From JAQBGV01 sp032128395 (lineage in GTDB: Bacteria; Planctomycetota; UBA8108; UBA1146), in the NCBI GenBank assembly GCA_032128395.1, contig JAQBGV010000021.1:1-13744 (forward strand): a DNA stretch of 13,744 nucleotides. The letters run 5' to 3'. Below the pieces are notes generated by a model. It worked only from the letters and a program-made list of their open reading frames with translations, was not told the origin of the DNA and searched no databases. Positions 1-7,692 of the stretch are shown piece by piece. Both the position numbers and the translations under genes were made by a program. The stretch's first letter is position 1, and every line of letters starts with the position of its first letter.

Positions 1-1124
1 TGCGGACAGTTCATCGGCTTGAGCAGGTAACCGTCGATCTCCCCCGTCGCGAGTCGATTCGAGAGTTCCGCGCAAGTACACCCTTCCTCCGCGAGCATCG
101 ACAGGTGCTCCGAGTGGATCAGAGGCGGGTACTGGCTCTCCCGGTAGTAGGGAAAGTGGCCGCTCGTCCGGTACAGATCGAGTTTCCCGACGTGCGGCGT
201 GTAGACGGTGTGATACCCCTGGGCGTCGAGCTCGCCGCGGATGAAGTCCTCGAGCTCCCGTCGGACCACGGCGCCGGCGGGAAGCCAGAGGACGAGGCCC
301 TGTCCCACCGCCTCGTCGATGCGGAACAGCGAGAGCTTCCGCCCGATCACCCGGTGGTCGCGGCGCTTCGCTTCTTCGAACTGGGCGAGCTGCGCTTCGA
401 GCTGTTGAGGATGCGGGAACGCAGTTCCGTAGACCCGGGTCAGGCGATCGGAGTCGGCGTCTCCGTGCCAGTAGCTGGAGGCGACGCTCATCACCCGAAA
501 CGCAGCGATCCGCTGGGTCGATGGGACGTGCGGTCCGCGGCAGAGGTCTTCCCAGTTCGCTCCCGGTGAGCCGGTCGCGTACCAGGAGAGAGTCTCGGCC
601 CCGCCTTCGATCGCCCTCTCCGCGTTGTCGAGTTTGTACTTGCTCCCCTCCCCCCGGAGCTTCGCAAGCCCTTCTTCGGGGGGCAGGTCGTAGCGGGTGA
701 ACGGACGGTCCTCCTCGATGATCTTGGCCATCTCGGTCTCGATCGCCGCGAAATCATCGGTCGAGAGCGAGCGTCCCTCCGGCATCGCGATGTCGTAGTA
801 GAAGCCTTGATCGGTGGGAGGGCCGTAGACGAGCTGCGCCTCGGGGACGATCCGTTGGATCGCCTCCGCCATCACATGCGCGCAACTGTGCCGAAGGAGG
901 AACAAGCAATCCTCGGAGGGGGCCTCCGACTTCCGCCCCGCGGTGACGATCGAGAGCGTGGAGTCCCTGGTGATCGGGTGTCGGAGATCGACCAATTCTC
1001 CATCGAGTCGAGCCCCCAGGGCGGCCTTGGCGAGCCCCGGTCCGATGTCGGCTGCGACCTGGGCGGGGTCGACCACGCGCGGGTACGTGCGCTGACTACC
1101 GTCCGGAAGGGTGATCGTCGGCAT
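1..1124 (-). CDS. thrS: Threonyl-tRNA synthetase, 5' part (C-terminus beyond window)
   Basis: Charges tRNA-Thr with threonine in the cytoplasm. The minus strand reads without a stop from ATG at 1124 to the window edge, giving the first 374 residues of a protein that is usually about 640. The TGS domain is at about 1-63 (starts MPTITLPDGS). The editing domain at about 64-240 has the HxxxH pair His79/His83 (HSCAH) and Cys195/His199 (CRGPH), the known editing-site residues. The catalytic core begins near 255, and the visible part ends in LKPMNCP, whose Cys373 matches the first ligand of the catalytic zinc. Motif 3 and the anticodon-binding domain lie outside. GGAG sits 6 nt before the ATG; an in-frame GTG lies 8 codons upstream but lacks a good site. 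An apparent insertion of about 25 residues precedes KPMNCP compared with the E. coli enzyme. Confidence 0.96.
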   Translation of the reverse strand, partial: MPTITLPDGSQRTYPRVVDPAQVAADIGPGLAKAALGARLDGELVDLRHPITRDSTLSIVTAGRKSEAPSEDCLFLLRHSCAHVMAEAIQRIVPEAQLVYGPPTDQGFYYDIAMPEGRSLSTDDFAAIETEMAKIIEEDRPFTRYDLPPEEGLAKLRGEGSKYKLDNAERAIEGGAETLSWYATGSPGANWEDLCRGPHVPSTQRIAAFRVMSVASSYWHGDADSDRLTRVYGTAFPHPQQLEAQLAQFEEAKRRDHRVIGRKLSLFRIDEAVGQGLVLWLPAGAVVRRELEDFIRGELDAQGYHTVYTPHVGKLDLYRTSGHFPYYRESQYPPLIHSEHLSMLAEEGCTCAELSNRLATGEIDGYLLKPMNCP

Positions 1125-1139
1125 CCTGGGCTCCAAGGG

Positions 1140-1168
1140 AGAATCCACTGCTCGCGGCGATGGATTCT
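1140..1168. repeat. 8-bp inverted repeat in the thrS leader/promoter
   Basis: AGAATCCA at 1140-1147 is perfectly complementary to TGGATTCT at 1161-1168, with a 13-nt spacer. The right arm overlaps the candidate thrS -10 box, so the repeat could be an operator. If transcription starts further upstream it could instead form an RNA hairpin just before the ribosome-binding site. E. coli thrS is known to be controlled by leader structures, but no homology to that operator is visible. Confidence 0.35.
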
Positions 1169-1193
1169 AGCCCGCGCGATTCAGGAACGTCGA
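1164..1193 (-). promoter_or_regulatory. Candidate sigma70-type promoter of thrS
   Basis: On the minus strand TCGACG (1193-1188) and TAGAAT (1169-1164) are separated by 18 nt. The -10 box is good (5 of 6 to TATAAT), the -35 box moderate. Transcription would start near 1157, leaving a leader of about 33 nt. This is a pattern match only. Confidence 0.4.
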
Positions 1194-1320
1194 GCGTGAA
1201 TCGTGTTTCTCGCGGTCCATCGAGTACACCCTCTCGCGAGGCACGGTCGATCATGCACGGTGACCGGTCGAGTTTCCGGTGGTGACGGCCCGGTACGGGA
1301 TCTAAGGTAGACCCCACGGT

Positions 1321-1349
1321 AGCCCTGTTCGGGCTCCCAGCGGTCTGGG
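1321..1349. other. Two tandem short hairpins upstream of the dockerin gene
   Basis: AGCCC (1321-1325) pairs with GGGCT (1331-1335), and CCCAG (1336-1340) pairs with CTGGG (1345-1349). The two 5-bp stems abut each other 60-90 nt before the start codon at 1409. They could be leader structure of that gene, or chance in GC-rich DNA. I found no convincing plus-strand promoter elsewhere in 1125-1408. Confidence 0.25.
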
Positions 1350-1408
1350 CACATCAGATGTCAAAGCTCCTGGACGTCGACGAGGCACGTCGCACGAGGA
1401 GGTAGAGC

Positions 1409-3409
1409 ATGCGATCGAGAGTCACCACCCATCCTACCGCAGTGGCGCTCGTCACCATCTTCGTCGGCGCCGTGGGAGTGTTCCTCTCATCCCCCGTATG
1501 GAGCCAGGGAGGGTGCGCCAACCCGAGCCCGTGGTCGGTGAGCGGAACGGTCAGCGACTCTGCCGGCGCCCCGTTCCAGGGAGTCGATATCGATCTGTAC
1601 GACGGAGCGGGCAACCCGATCGATCTCTCCCAGGACTTCACACTCGTCGACGGCACCTTCGAAATGTTCATCTGCGAGGCGATTTCCGTTGGGCTCTACG
1701 ACCTGACCTTCACCCCTCCGGCGGGTTCACCCCACTTTCCGGCGGAGCTTCTAGGGGTGTTCGTGGCAGGACCGGGGATCACAGTATCCCTGGTGATGCT
1801 CGACCCCGCCTCCGTGATCACCGGAGTCGTGTTCGACGAGCAGGGGATCGGGATCGAAGAGGTCGATCTCGACTTCATCGATTCTTCCAGCGGGGTCCCG
1901 GTTCCGTTCCCGGGAGATGTCACTGACGCCTCCGGGGAATTTTCCGTACTGGTGATCCCGGGGAACTATGACATCTTGATCCGGGAGACGCTCTTCACGT
2001 CCCCGACTGGTCCGTACGTTCCGATCCTGTTGCTCAATCGCCCCCTCTCGGTTTCCACCCATCTCGGGACGATCACGCTCCCGGACGGGATCATCCTCAC
2101 GGCCACGGTCACGGATGCTGTCGGCGCTCCCTTGCCCGGCGCTGACCTCGACGTCATCGACCCGAGCAGCGGAGCGCAGGTCGTCCTCCCGAACATGACC
2201 GACGTCACCAACGGTTCGGGCAACTTGTCGGTTCTCGTCCCCGCCGGGAGCTGGGAGCTCGAGTTCTCACCACCGACGGGCTCGTCGCTCGTCGCCCAAT
2301 TGCTCGAGGTCGACGTCGTCGCGCCGGGACCGATCTCGATCGGAACGATCTCGCTTCCAGAGGGGGTTCCGGTGAGCGGGACCACCCGGGACCCGAATGC
2401 AGCGGTGGTCCCCAGCGTCGATCTCGACTTCATCATCTCCGCAACCGCGGTCGAGATCGCCACGGCGGACGACAACGCAGACCTCCAGGGGAACTTCTCC
2501 GTGCAGGTTGTCTTCGACACCTACGACATCCAGTTCAAACCGATCTTCGCCACCGGGCTCGCTCCGATCGAGATTCCGTCGGTCGATGTCGTGGGCGCGA
2601 CCATCCTCGGAGACGTCACTCTGCCGTTCGGCAATGCGCTCACCGGAACTGTCACCAACAGCGGAGTTCCGCTCGAGGGTGCGATCGTGACTCTCTCCAC
2701 CGGCGGCGCCCTCGCCGTCGTCCACGGGAACCGGACCGATCTGCTCGGGGCCTACGCACTCCGACAAGTGCCCGGATTCTACGACGTCACCGTATCGCCG
2801 CCGGCGGGGGCCGGACTCTCGCCGGTGGTGGTCCCCGGAGTCGACCTGTCCCAGAACCCGGTGGTCGATGTCGATTTCGGAGGTCCGGCCGCCCCACCCC
2901 CGGTCACGTCTCTTGCCTGCTCGGCGAGTGGATCGGATGCCCTTCTCTCTTGGCAGAACGGGGCACTCGACTACGACGGGATCGAGATCCGACGTGACAC
3001 GACGTTGATCGTCACGCTCGGAGGGAGCGCCACTGCGTTCGTCGACCCCGGCCTGGCGAGCGGATCGTACGACTATTCCGTCCGCCCCCTACGCGGTGGG
3101 ATGGTGGCAGCAGATTCGCTCTGTCTGGTCGTCATCGGCTCTGTCACTCTTCCGTTCATTCGAGGGGACAGTGGTGGAGACGGTCAGCTCAACATCGCGG
3201 ATGCCGTGGCGATCCTCAATGGATTGTTCGTCGCGGGGACTCCCCCCTCGACTTGCGCAGATGCTGAGGATGTGAACGATGACGGGCAGGTGAACATCGC
3301 GGATCCGGTGTTCCTCCTCGCGTACCTCTTCTCGGGTGGGCCGGATCCGTTCCCCCCCTTCCCCACGCCCGGGCCCGATCCGACCGCCGACTCGCTCCTC
3401 TGTCTCTAG
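1409..3409 (+). CDS. Secreted protein with five beta-sandwich repeats, a FnIII-like domain and a C-terminal dockerin
   Basis: A 666-residue exported protein of unknown specific role. A signal peptide covers about 1-33 (hydrophobic VALVTIFVGAVGVF, possible cut near VWSQ). Five modules of about 80-90 residues follow (about 43-130, 137-225, 229-317, 320-406, 410-491). Each has an (S/T)G-x-V start, a 'VDLDFID'-like strand, a 'G-x-(F/L)SV' strand and a '(Y/W)D(I/V)' strand, as in carboxypeptidase-regulatory-like folds. Residues 497-577 look like a fibronectin type III domain. Residues 583-666 hold two dockerin-type calcium loops; the second (Asp621-Asp632) is canonical, while the first (Asp587-Asp598) has Gly589 where Asn/Asp is usual. 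Many hydroxylated and acidic residues and few Lys fit a surface protein. AGGAGG (1397-1402) lies 6 nt before the ATG. dinB follows after 21 bp. No catalytic domain is visible, so an adhesion or scaffold role is inference. Confidence 0.85.
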   Translation: MRSRVTTHPTAVALVTIFVGAVGVFLSSPVWSQGGCANPSPWSVSGTVSDSAGAPFQGVDIDLYDGAGNPIDLSQDFTLVDGTFEMFICEAISVGLYDLTFTPPAGSPHFPAELLGVFVAGPGITVSLVMLDPASVITGVVFDEQGIGIEEVDLDFIDSSSGVPVPFPGDVTDASGEFSVLVIPGNYDILIRETLFTSPTGPYVPILLLNRPLSVSTHLGTITLPDGIILTATVTDAVGAPLPGADLDVIDPSSGAQVVLPNMTDVTNGSGNLSVLVPAGSWELEFSPPTGSSLVAQLLEVDVVAPGPISIGTISLPEGVPVSGTTRDPNAAVVPSVDLDFIISATAVEIATADDNADLQGNFSVQVVFDTYDIQFKPIFATGLAPIEIPSVDVVGATILGDVTLPFGNALTGTVTNSGVPLEGAIVTLSTGGALAVVHGNRTDLLGAYALRQVPGFYDVTVSPPAGAGLSPVVVPGVDLSQNPVVDVDFGGPAAPPPVTSLACSASGSDALLSWQNGALDYDGIEIRRDTTLIVTLGGSATAFVDPGLASGSYDYSVRPLRGGMVAADSLCLVVIGSVTLPFIRGDSGGDGQLNIADAVAILNGLFVAGTPPSTCADAEDVNDDGQVNIADPVFLLAYLFSGGPDPFPPFPTPGPDPTADSLLCL

Positions 3410-3423
3410 GCCCCCGAATGATC

Positions 3424-3428
3424 GGAGG
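3424..3428 (+). promoter_or_regulatory. Ribosome-binding site deciding the dinB start
   Basis: GGAGG lies 2 nt before GTG 3431 and 5 nt before the next in-frame GTG at 3434. The spacing favours 3434, which would shorten the protein by one residue. Confidence 0.5.
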
Positions 3429-3430
3429 AC

Positions 3431-4738
3431 GTGGTGGCGGACGCGGATGCGGTCTCGAACCTCGGCATTCTCCACGCGGACCTCGACGCGTTCTTCGCGG
3501 CCGTGGAAGTGATCGACGATCCGAGTCTCGCGGGCAAGCCCCTGATCATCGGTCACCCGGGTCGCCGGGGGGTCGTCTCCACCGCGAGCTACGAGGCGCG
3601 TCGATTCGGAGTCGGCTCCGCGATGCCATCGGTGGAAGCGATGCGTCGCTGCCCCGGCGCGATCTGGCGCGCCCCGCGAGGAGGGCGGTACTCGGCGGCC
3701 TCTCGAGAAGTGATGGCGATCTTCCGACGCTTCTCCCCGGTGGTCGAACCACTCTCTCTCGATGAGGCATTCCTCGATGTCGCAGGTTCACGACGGCTCT
3801 TCGGAACCGCGGTCGCGATCGCCGAGCAGATCCGAGCCGTGGTACGCAGCGAGACCGGGCTGGTCGTCTCGATCGGCGTCGCGGAGAACAAGTTCCTCGC
3901 CAAGGTCGCGAGCGACCTCGGAAAACCCGACGCCCTGACCGTCGTCCCCGAGGGCGGAGGTGCCAGGTTCCTCGCGCCGCTCCCCCTCCGCCGGCTCTGG
4001 GGAGTCGGTCCGCGCACGGCGGAGCGGCTCCTGGAACTGGGACTTCGGACCATCGGGGACCTCCAACGGCTCGAGGAAGAGTTCCTCGCCCGCCGGCTCG
4101 GAGAATCCAGCGGTCGGCATCTCTTTCGACTCGCTCAGGGACTCGATTCCCGGCAGGTCGAATCGGGACGAGAGGCCAAGTCGATCTCCACTGAGTCGAC
4201 TTTTGCGACCGACATCCGGGGCATCGATGAAGTCGAGAACTTCCTGTTCGCGGCCGCCACCGAGGTCGGCCGCTCCTTGCGCAAGGAGGGGTGGCTCGCG
4301 CGCACCGTCGAACTGAAAGTGCGCACCGGGAGTTTCCGCACCTGGACCCGATCGCGTACCCTCGTGCGCCCGACCGATCTCGCCGAGGATCTGTTCGAGG
4401 CGGCCCGCGAACTCTTCCTAGAGCGTATCGATCTGGACGGAGAAGGGGTCCGGCTGCTCGGCGTCGGCGGTTCGGGACTGGTACCGGCGGATGTACTCCA
4501 ACAGGAGACTCTGTTCCCCGAGCCGGCACGGGAGCGCGCGGACCGAGCAGAGCGGTTGGTCGATCAGATCCTCGCCGAACAGGGGCGCGACGCCATCGGC
4601 CCCGCACGACTGCTCCGGCGCGGAAAGGCCGGACCGCAACTAGACCCGGATCGCCCCGAGCGGCAGCGCCCCGACGTTCGTGGTATCGGGGAAGAAGGAG
4701 TTCATCGTGCTCCGACTCCACCCCCCCACTCTCGCTGA
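3431..4738 (+). CDS. dinB: DNA polymerase IV (Y-family translesion polymerase)
   Basis: Error-prone polymerase that copies past lesions. The palm begins with HADLDAFFAAVE, giving metal ligand Asp17; the second acidic pair is Asp111-Glu112 in SLDEAFLDV. The nucleotide-binding segment STASYEARRFGV is at 50-61, and SIGVAENKFLAKVASDLGKP at 147-166. The thumb helix-hairpin-helix LWGVGPRTAERLLELG is at 189-204, and the little-finger domain starts near KSISTEST (250-257). QETLF (358-362) matches the beta-clamp binding motif. The conserved end RDAIGPARLL is at 386-395; the remaining 40 residues are an arginine/proline-rich tail read through the start region of the next gene. Usual length is 350-410; this one is 435. 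GTG start, 21 bp after the dockerin gene, so probably cotranscribed with it. No LexA-like operator is visible directly upstream. Confidence 0.95.
   Translation: MVADADAVSNLGILHADLDAFFAAVEVIDDPSLAGKPLIIGHPGRRGVVSTASYEARRFGVGSAMPSVEAMRRCPGAIWRAPRGGRYSAASREVMAIFRRFSPVVEPLSLDEAFLDVAGSRRLFGTAVAIAEQIRAVVRSETGLVVSIGVAENKFLAKVASDLGKPDALTVVPEGGGARFLAPLPLRRLWGVGPRTAERLLELGLRTIGDLQRLEEEFLARRLGESSGRHLFRLAQGLDSRQVESGREAKSISTESTFATDIRGIDEVENFLFAAATEVGRSLRKEGWLARTVELKVRTGSFRTWTRSRTLVRPTDLAEDLFEAARELFLERIDLDGEGVRLLGVGGSGLVPADVLQQETLFPEPARERADRAERLVDQILAEQGRDAIGPARLLRRGKAGPQLDPDRPERQRPDVRGIGEEGVHRAPTPPPHSR
4695..4700 (+). promoter_or_regulatory. Ribosome-binding site choosing GTG 4707 for the DUF1990-YndJ gene
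   Basis: AAGGAG sits exactly 6 nt before an in-frame GTG at 4707, inside the dinB coding tail. The reading frame is also open from GTG 4680, but that codon has no such site and would add nine residues (VVSGKKEFI) before the homologous part. Confidence 0.6.
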
Positions 4739-6338
4739 ACTCGATCAGCGGATCCTCCTCGCCCGGGACGCGCCGCTGTCCTACCGGAGCGAGGCGGTCG
4801 GGGTTACTTTGTCAGCGGCGGATTCCACCGTGGAAATGCAAGTGCCCACCGACTACGTCGTCGGGGAGTGGGAAGTCGAGCTCGGGCGGGGGGAGGCCTG
4901 CTATCTGGCGGCGCGTTCCGCTCTCGAGCGGTGGGAACAGTTCCCCGGCGAGCTCGTCGAGATCCACCCCGCGCATGCTCCCATCGCCTCGGGCACCGTC
5001 GTCGCACTCTCTGCGCGCGCGGCACCGTTCCACATGGATCTCGCCTGCCGCATCGTGGGTAAGGTCGAATCGGAGAGCGGCGATGGCTCTCTGGCGGTGC
5101 GGCGATTCGGATTCTCCTACGGCACGATCGAAGGGCACGTCGAGCGAGGAGAGGAGATGTTTCTCATCGAACACCGGGGCAGCGACGATGTCGTGACGTA
5201 TCGGATCCTCGCGATCTCTCGCTCCGCTCACCCGCTCGCATGGATCTTGCAACCATGGATCCGCTCCTTGCAGCGACGGTTCGGCCGCCTCTCGAGCGCG
5301 GCGATGCGACGCGCGTGCGACTCCCCCGCTGATCTCCCGGCGCCTCGGGAGCTCCGTCGCCGACCTTCGTTCGGGCTCCCTTGGATCGGCGCGCTCATCT
5401 TCGCCGCGATCACTCTGTCCCTCACCCCTTCGCTCGCCGCGACGCTCCTCGCGTTCGCGCCCCTCGTGGTCTTGCCTGCTGCCCGCGCACTCCTCCCGGG
5501 GGGGTGGCTGCGAAGCGCGACGGCGTCGGCGACGTGGCTCGGCTGCGCGACCGCGCTCGCCCTCGCTCCCGCCTTGGGGACCGGTCTGGTAGCAGCCCTC
5601 TTCACCCTCCCGTGGCTCATCGCGACCGGTGCGGTCGCGATTCGAGCGATCCACGCCATCGTTGGCGGCAGGCGGGAGAGTCACGCGGAGTTCAGTACAC
5701 TCCTCGGACTCATCCTCCTCCCGGTCGGGAGCGCCTGGGCGACGATGTTTCGGTTCGGCTCGTGGCCCGGTGGCTTTCCCGATCCGGTGCCGCTGCTGAC
5801 CGCACTTCACTTTCATTACGCGGGTGCTGTGCTCCCCATCGTCCTCGGCCGGGCGGTGGCCGCGACCGCCCCGAGACTCGTGCGCCCTCTCGCCCTCGCC
5901 TGGCTCGGGCTGACCAGCGCCGTCGCGGTGGGAATCTCGTTCTCACCTCTCCTCGAGGGTCTCTCCGCGGTAGCGTTGCTCGCGCTCGCCGCAGTGGTCG
6001 CTGGGTTCCAGCTCCGCGCCGGCCTCCGGACGCGGAGCGCACTCGGGGGATTCCTGCTCGTCATCGGCAGCGCTGCGCTGCTCTCGGGCATCGCGCTCGC
6101 CGGTACCTATGCGATCGCGGAGGCGCTCGGCGCTGCACGCGGAGCCGAGGAGTACTCCGGGGGCGGGCTACTCGGGTGGGGGCAGATGGTGCCGTGGCAC
6201 GGAACCACGATGGCGGTCGGATTCGCATTGTGTTCGGTACTCGGCTGGGATGCGGCCCGGGAGTCCTCACCGGCTTCGGCTTCTGAGTCAGCTCCTCAAT
6301 CGAGCACGGATGAGCTCCGCGATCTCGGTCGCTCGTAG
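4707..6338 (+). CDS. DUF1990 domain fused to a YndJ-like multi-pass membrane domain
   Basis: A 543-residue membrane protein of unknown function. Residues about 6-200 resemble DUF1990: PPTLAELDQRILLARDAPLSY at the start, VELGRGEACYLAARSALERW at 57-76, FGFSYGTIEGHVERGEEMF at 134-152 and a YRILAISRSAHPLAW end. Residues about 224-515 are a run of 8 or so hydrophobic helices that resemble the YndJ family, with ALHFHYAG (366-373) and MVPWHGTTMAVGFAL..LGW (494-514) as the recognisable signatures. The last 30 residues are a polar Ser-rich tail. The gene overlaps the end of dinB by 32 nt and the 3' end of the opposite-strand phosphatase-like gene by 51 nt. The DUF1990 half should face the cytoplasm, since no signal peptide precedes it. 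Family assignments are from memory of motifs; no biochemical role is claimed. Confidence 0.8.
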   Translation: MLRLHPPTLAELDQRILLARDAPLSYRSEAVGVTLSAADSTVEMQVPTDYVVGEWEVELGRGEACYLAARSALERWEQFPGELVEIHPAHAPIASGTVVALSARAAPFHMDLACRIVGKVESESGDGSLAVRRFGFSYGTIEGHVERGEEMFLIEHRGSDDVVTYRILAISRSAHPLAWILQPWIRSLQRRFGRLSSAAMRRACDSPADLPAPRELRRRPSFGLPWIGALIFAAITLSLTPSLAATLLAFAPLVVLPAARALLPGGWLRSATASATWLGCATALALAPALGTGLVAALFTLPWLIATGAVAIRAIHAIVGGRRESHAEFSTLLGLILLPVGSAWATMFRFGSWPGGFPDPVPLLTALHFHYAGAVLPIVLGRAVAATAPRLVRPLALAWLGLTSAVAVGISFSPLLEGLSAVALLALAAVVAGFQLRAGLRTRSALGGFLLVIGSAALLSGIALAGTYAIAEALGAARGAEEYSGGGLLGWGQMVPWHGTTMAVGFALCSVLGWDAARESSPASASESAPQSSTDELRDLGRS

Positions 6339-7691
6339 GGGCCCATCTTTCTGTCGGCGAAAACTGCCGATAGCGATCGGTCCGAGCTCCGGATCGCTCG
6401 GAAGACGACCGTGGGAACCGCGGACGAGGGATGCGTCGGTCGGGACAAGATCGAAGAGGGTGCGGAACCCGAGCCGCTTGCGCAGCAGTCGTGTCGCGAT
6501 CCGAACGCGGGGCGCGACGATCTTGGGGTCGACGAAGAGTTCGGCCGGGTCGAAGCCAGGCTTGCGGTGGATGTCGACCGTCGGCGCGAAGTCGGGACGA
6601 CGGGACTCCTCCAGCCAGTAGTGATACGCGAACCAGTTCTCCGGCGCCGCGACCAGGACGAACTCCCCCGAGCGCTCGTGGTCGATCCCGAATTCGCGCT
6701 GCTCCCGACGATCGAGGACCCGTTCCACCCCGTCGAGATGGAGGAGCGCCTCGCGGACCGCTCCGAGGTCGCCGGCGTCTTGGACATAGATGTGGGCAAC
6801 CTGGTGGTCACAAACCGCAAACGCACGGCTCGCCCCTGCATCGAGGAGTTCCCCGTGCCCGGTCGATTGCACCCGGAGCAGTCCACGCTCGCGGAGGTGT
6901 CGGTTCAGATGGATCGCGTGGGACACCGGCTCGATCCCGTACTCACTCAGAACGAGCACATCGCGACCGCTCGCGCGAGCGGTTTCGATGAGCGGGGCGA
7001 TGGCACGATCGAGCGAACCGACCGCGGCCCGAGACCTCGGATCGTCGGGGCCATAGCGCTGATGGGCGTAGTCGAGATGGGGGAGATAGACCAGCGCCAG
7101 ATTCGGGTCGTGATCCTCGATGACCTTTCCCGCCGCGGTCGCGATCCAATTCGTCGATTCGATCCCCGCTCCCGGACCCCAGAATCGATGCAGCGGAAAG
7201 GCGCCCAGTTCCCGCTCTAGCGACTCCTTCAACTCCGGGGGCTCGGAGTAGAGCCCCGGCGCCTTCCCACCGTCCGCGTGGTACTCGGGGCGCGGCGTGA
7301 TGGAGATCGCAGCACCGCTGTACATGTTGAACCACCAGAAGAGCTTCGCGCAGACGAATCCTGCATCCTCCCGCGCAGCTCGCTCGTAGAGTTTCTCTCC
7401 CTCGATCAGATGATTCGACTGGAGCCAGAAACGCACCTCCGCGGTGTCGCGGTGGTACCAACCGTTCCCGACGATCCCGTGCTCTCGTGGGAGTCGCCCC
7501 GTCAACAGTGTCGCTTGCACCGGGCAGGTCACGGCGGGGAACACGGTCTCCAAGGGAGCGGTGAAGCCACTCTCGGCGAGTGCGCGCAGACCGGGTGCAT
7601 CGGCGAGGTCGTGGGGCCGGAGTCCGACCGCAATCGCGACGAGGGCCTTCACGGCCGCGCGCCCCGCCCCCAGTCGAGCAGGAGAGCGCAA
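6288..7691 (-). CDS. Alkaline phosphatase superfamily / type I phosphodiesterase-nucleotide pyrophosphatase-like protein
   Basis: A probable phosphoester hydrolase of unknown substrate, 467 residues with no signal peptide. VFPAVTCPVQATLLTG (50-65) aligns with the nucleophile segment of nucleotide pyrophosphatases, making Thr55 the likely nucleophile; HGIVGNGWY follows. Other conserved stretches are KLFWWFNMYSG (116-126), LVYLPHLDYAHQRYGP (200-215), VLSEYGIEPV (247-256), DHERSGE (337-343), DIHRKPGFDP (373-382) and RGSHGR (424-429). Several canonical metal ligands differ: the usual 'SDHG' is SEYG (249-252), and Gln211 stands where the usual His of 'DxxxH' would be. I recall this subfamily from cyanobacterial and planctomycete genomes, including near ebo-type gene clusters, but no ebo partners are here. 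The start is TTG 1 nt after the dus stop, so the two are probably cotranscribed; GTG at 7652 (residue 14) fits the expected family N-terminus equally well or better. Confidence 0.85.
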   Translation of the reverse strand: MRSPARLGAGRAAVKALVAIAVGLRPHDLADAPGLRALAESGFTAPLETVFPAVTCPVQATLLTGRLPREHGIVGNGWYHRDTAEVRFWLQSNHLIEGEKLYERAAREDAGFVCAKLFWWFNMYSGAAISITPRPEYHADGGKAPGLYSEPPELKESLERELGAFPLHRFWGPGAGIESTNWIATAAGKVIEDHDPNLALVYLPHLDYAHQRYGPDDPRSRAAVGSLDRAIAPLIETARASGRDVLVLSEYGIEPVSHAIHLNRHLRERGLLRVQSTGHGELLDAGASRAFAVCDHQVAHIYVQDAGDLGAVREALLHLDGVERVLDRREQREFGIDHERSGEFVLVAAPENWFAYHYWLEESRRPDFAPTVDIHRKPGFDPAELFVDPKIVAPRVRIATRLLRKRLGFRTLFDLVPTDASLVRGSHGRLPSDPELGPIAIGSFRRQKDGPLRATEIAELIRARLRS

Positions 7692-7692
7692 T

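Noticed and set aside
1125..1408. Plus-strand promoter for the dockerin gene (TAAGGT near 1312)
   Set aside because: No -35 match at acceptable spacing; not better than chance.
3410..3433. SOS (LexA) box or separate promoter for dinB
   Set aside because: The 21-bp gap holds a ribosome-binding site and no palindromic operator or promoter pair.
3546..4721. 391-codon open frame on the minus strand
   Set aside because: Fully antisense to dinB, with an Arg-rich composition typical of the shadow frame of a GC-rich gene and no recognisable motif.
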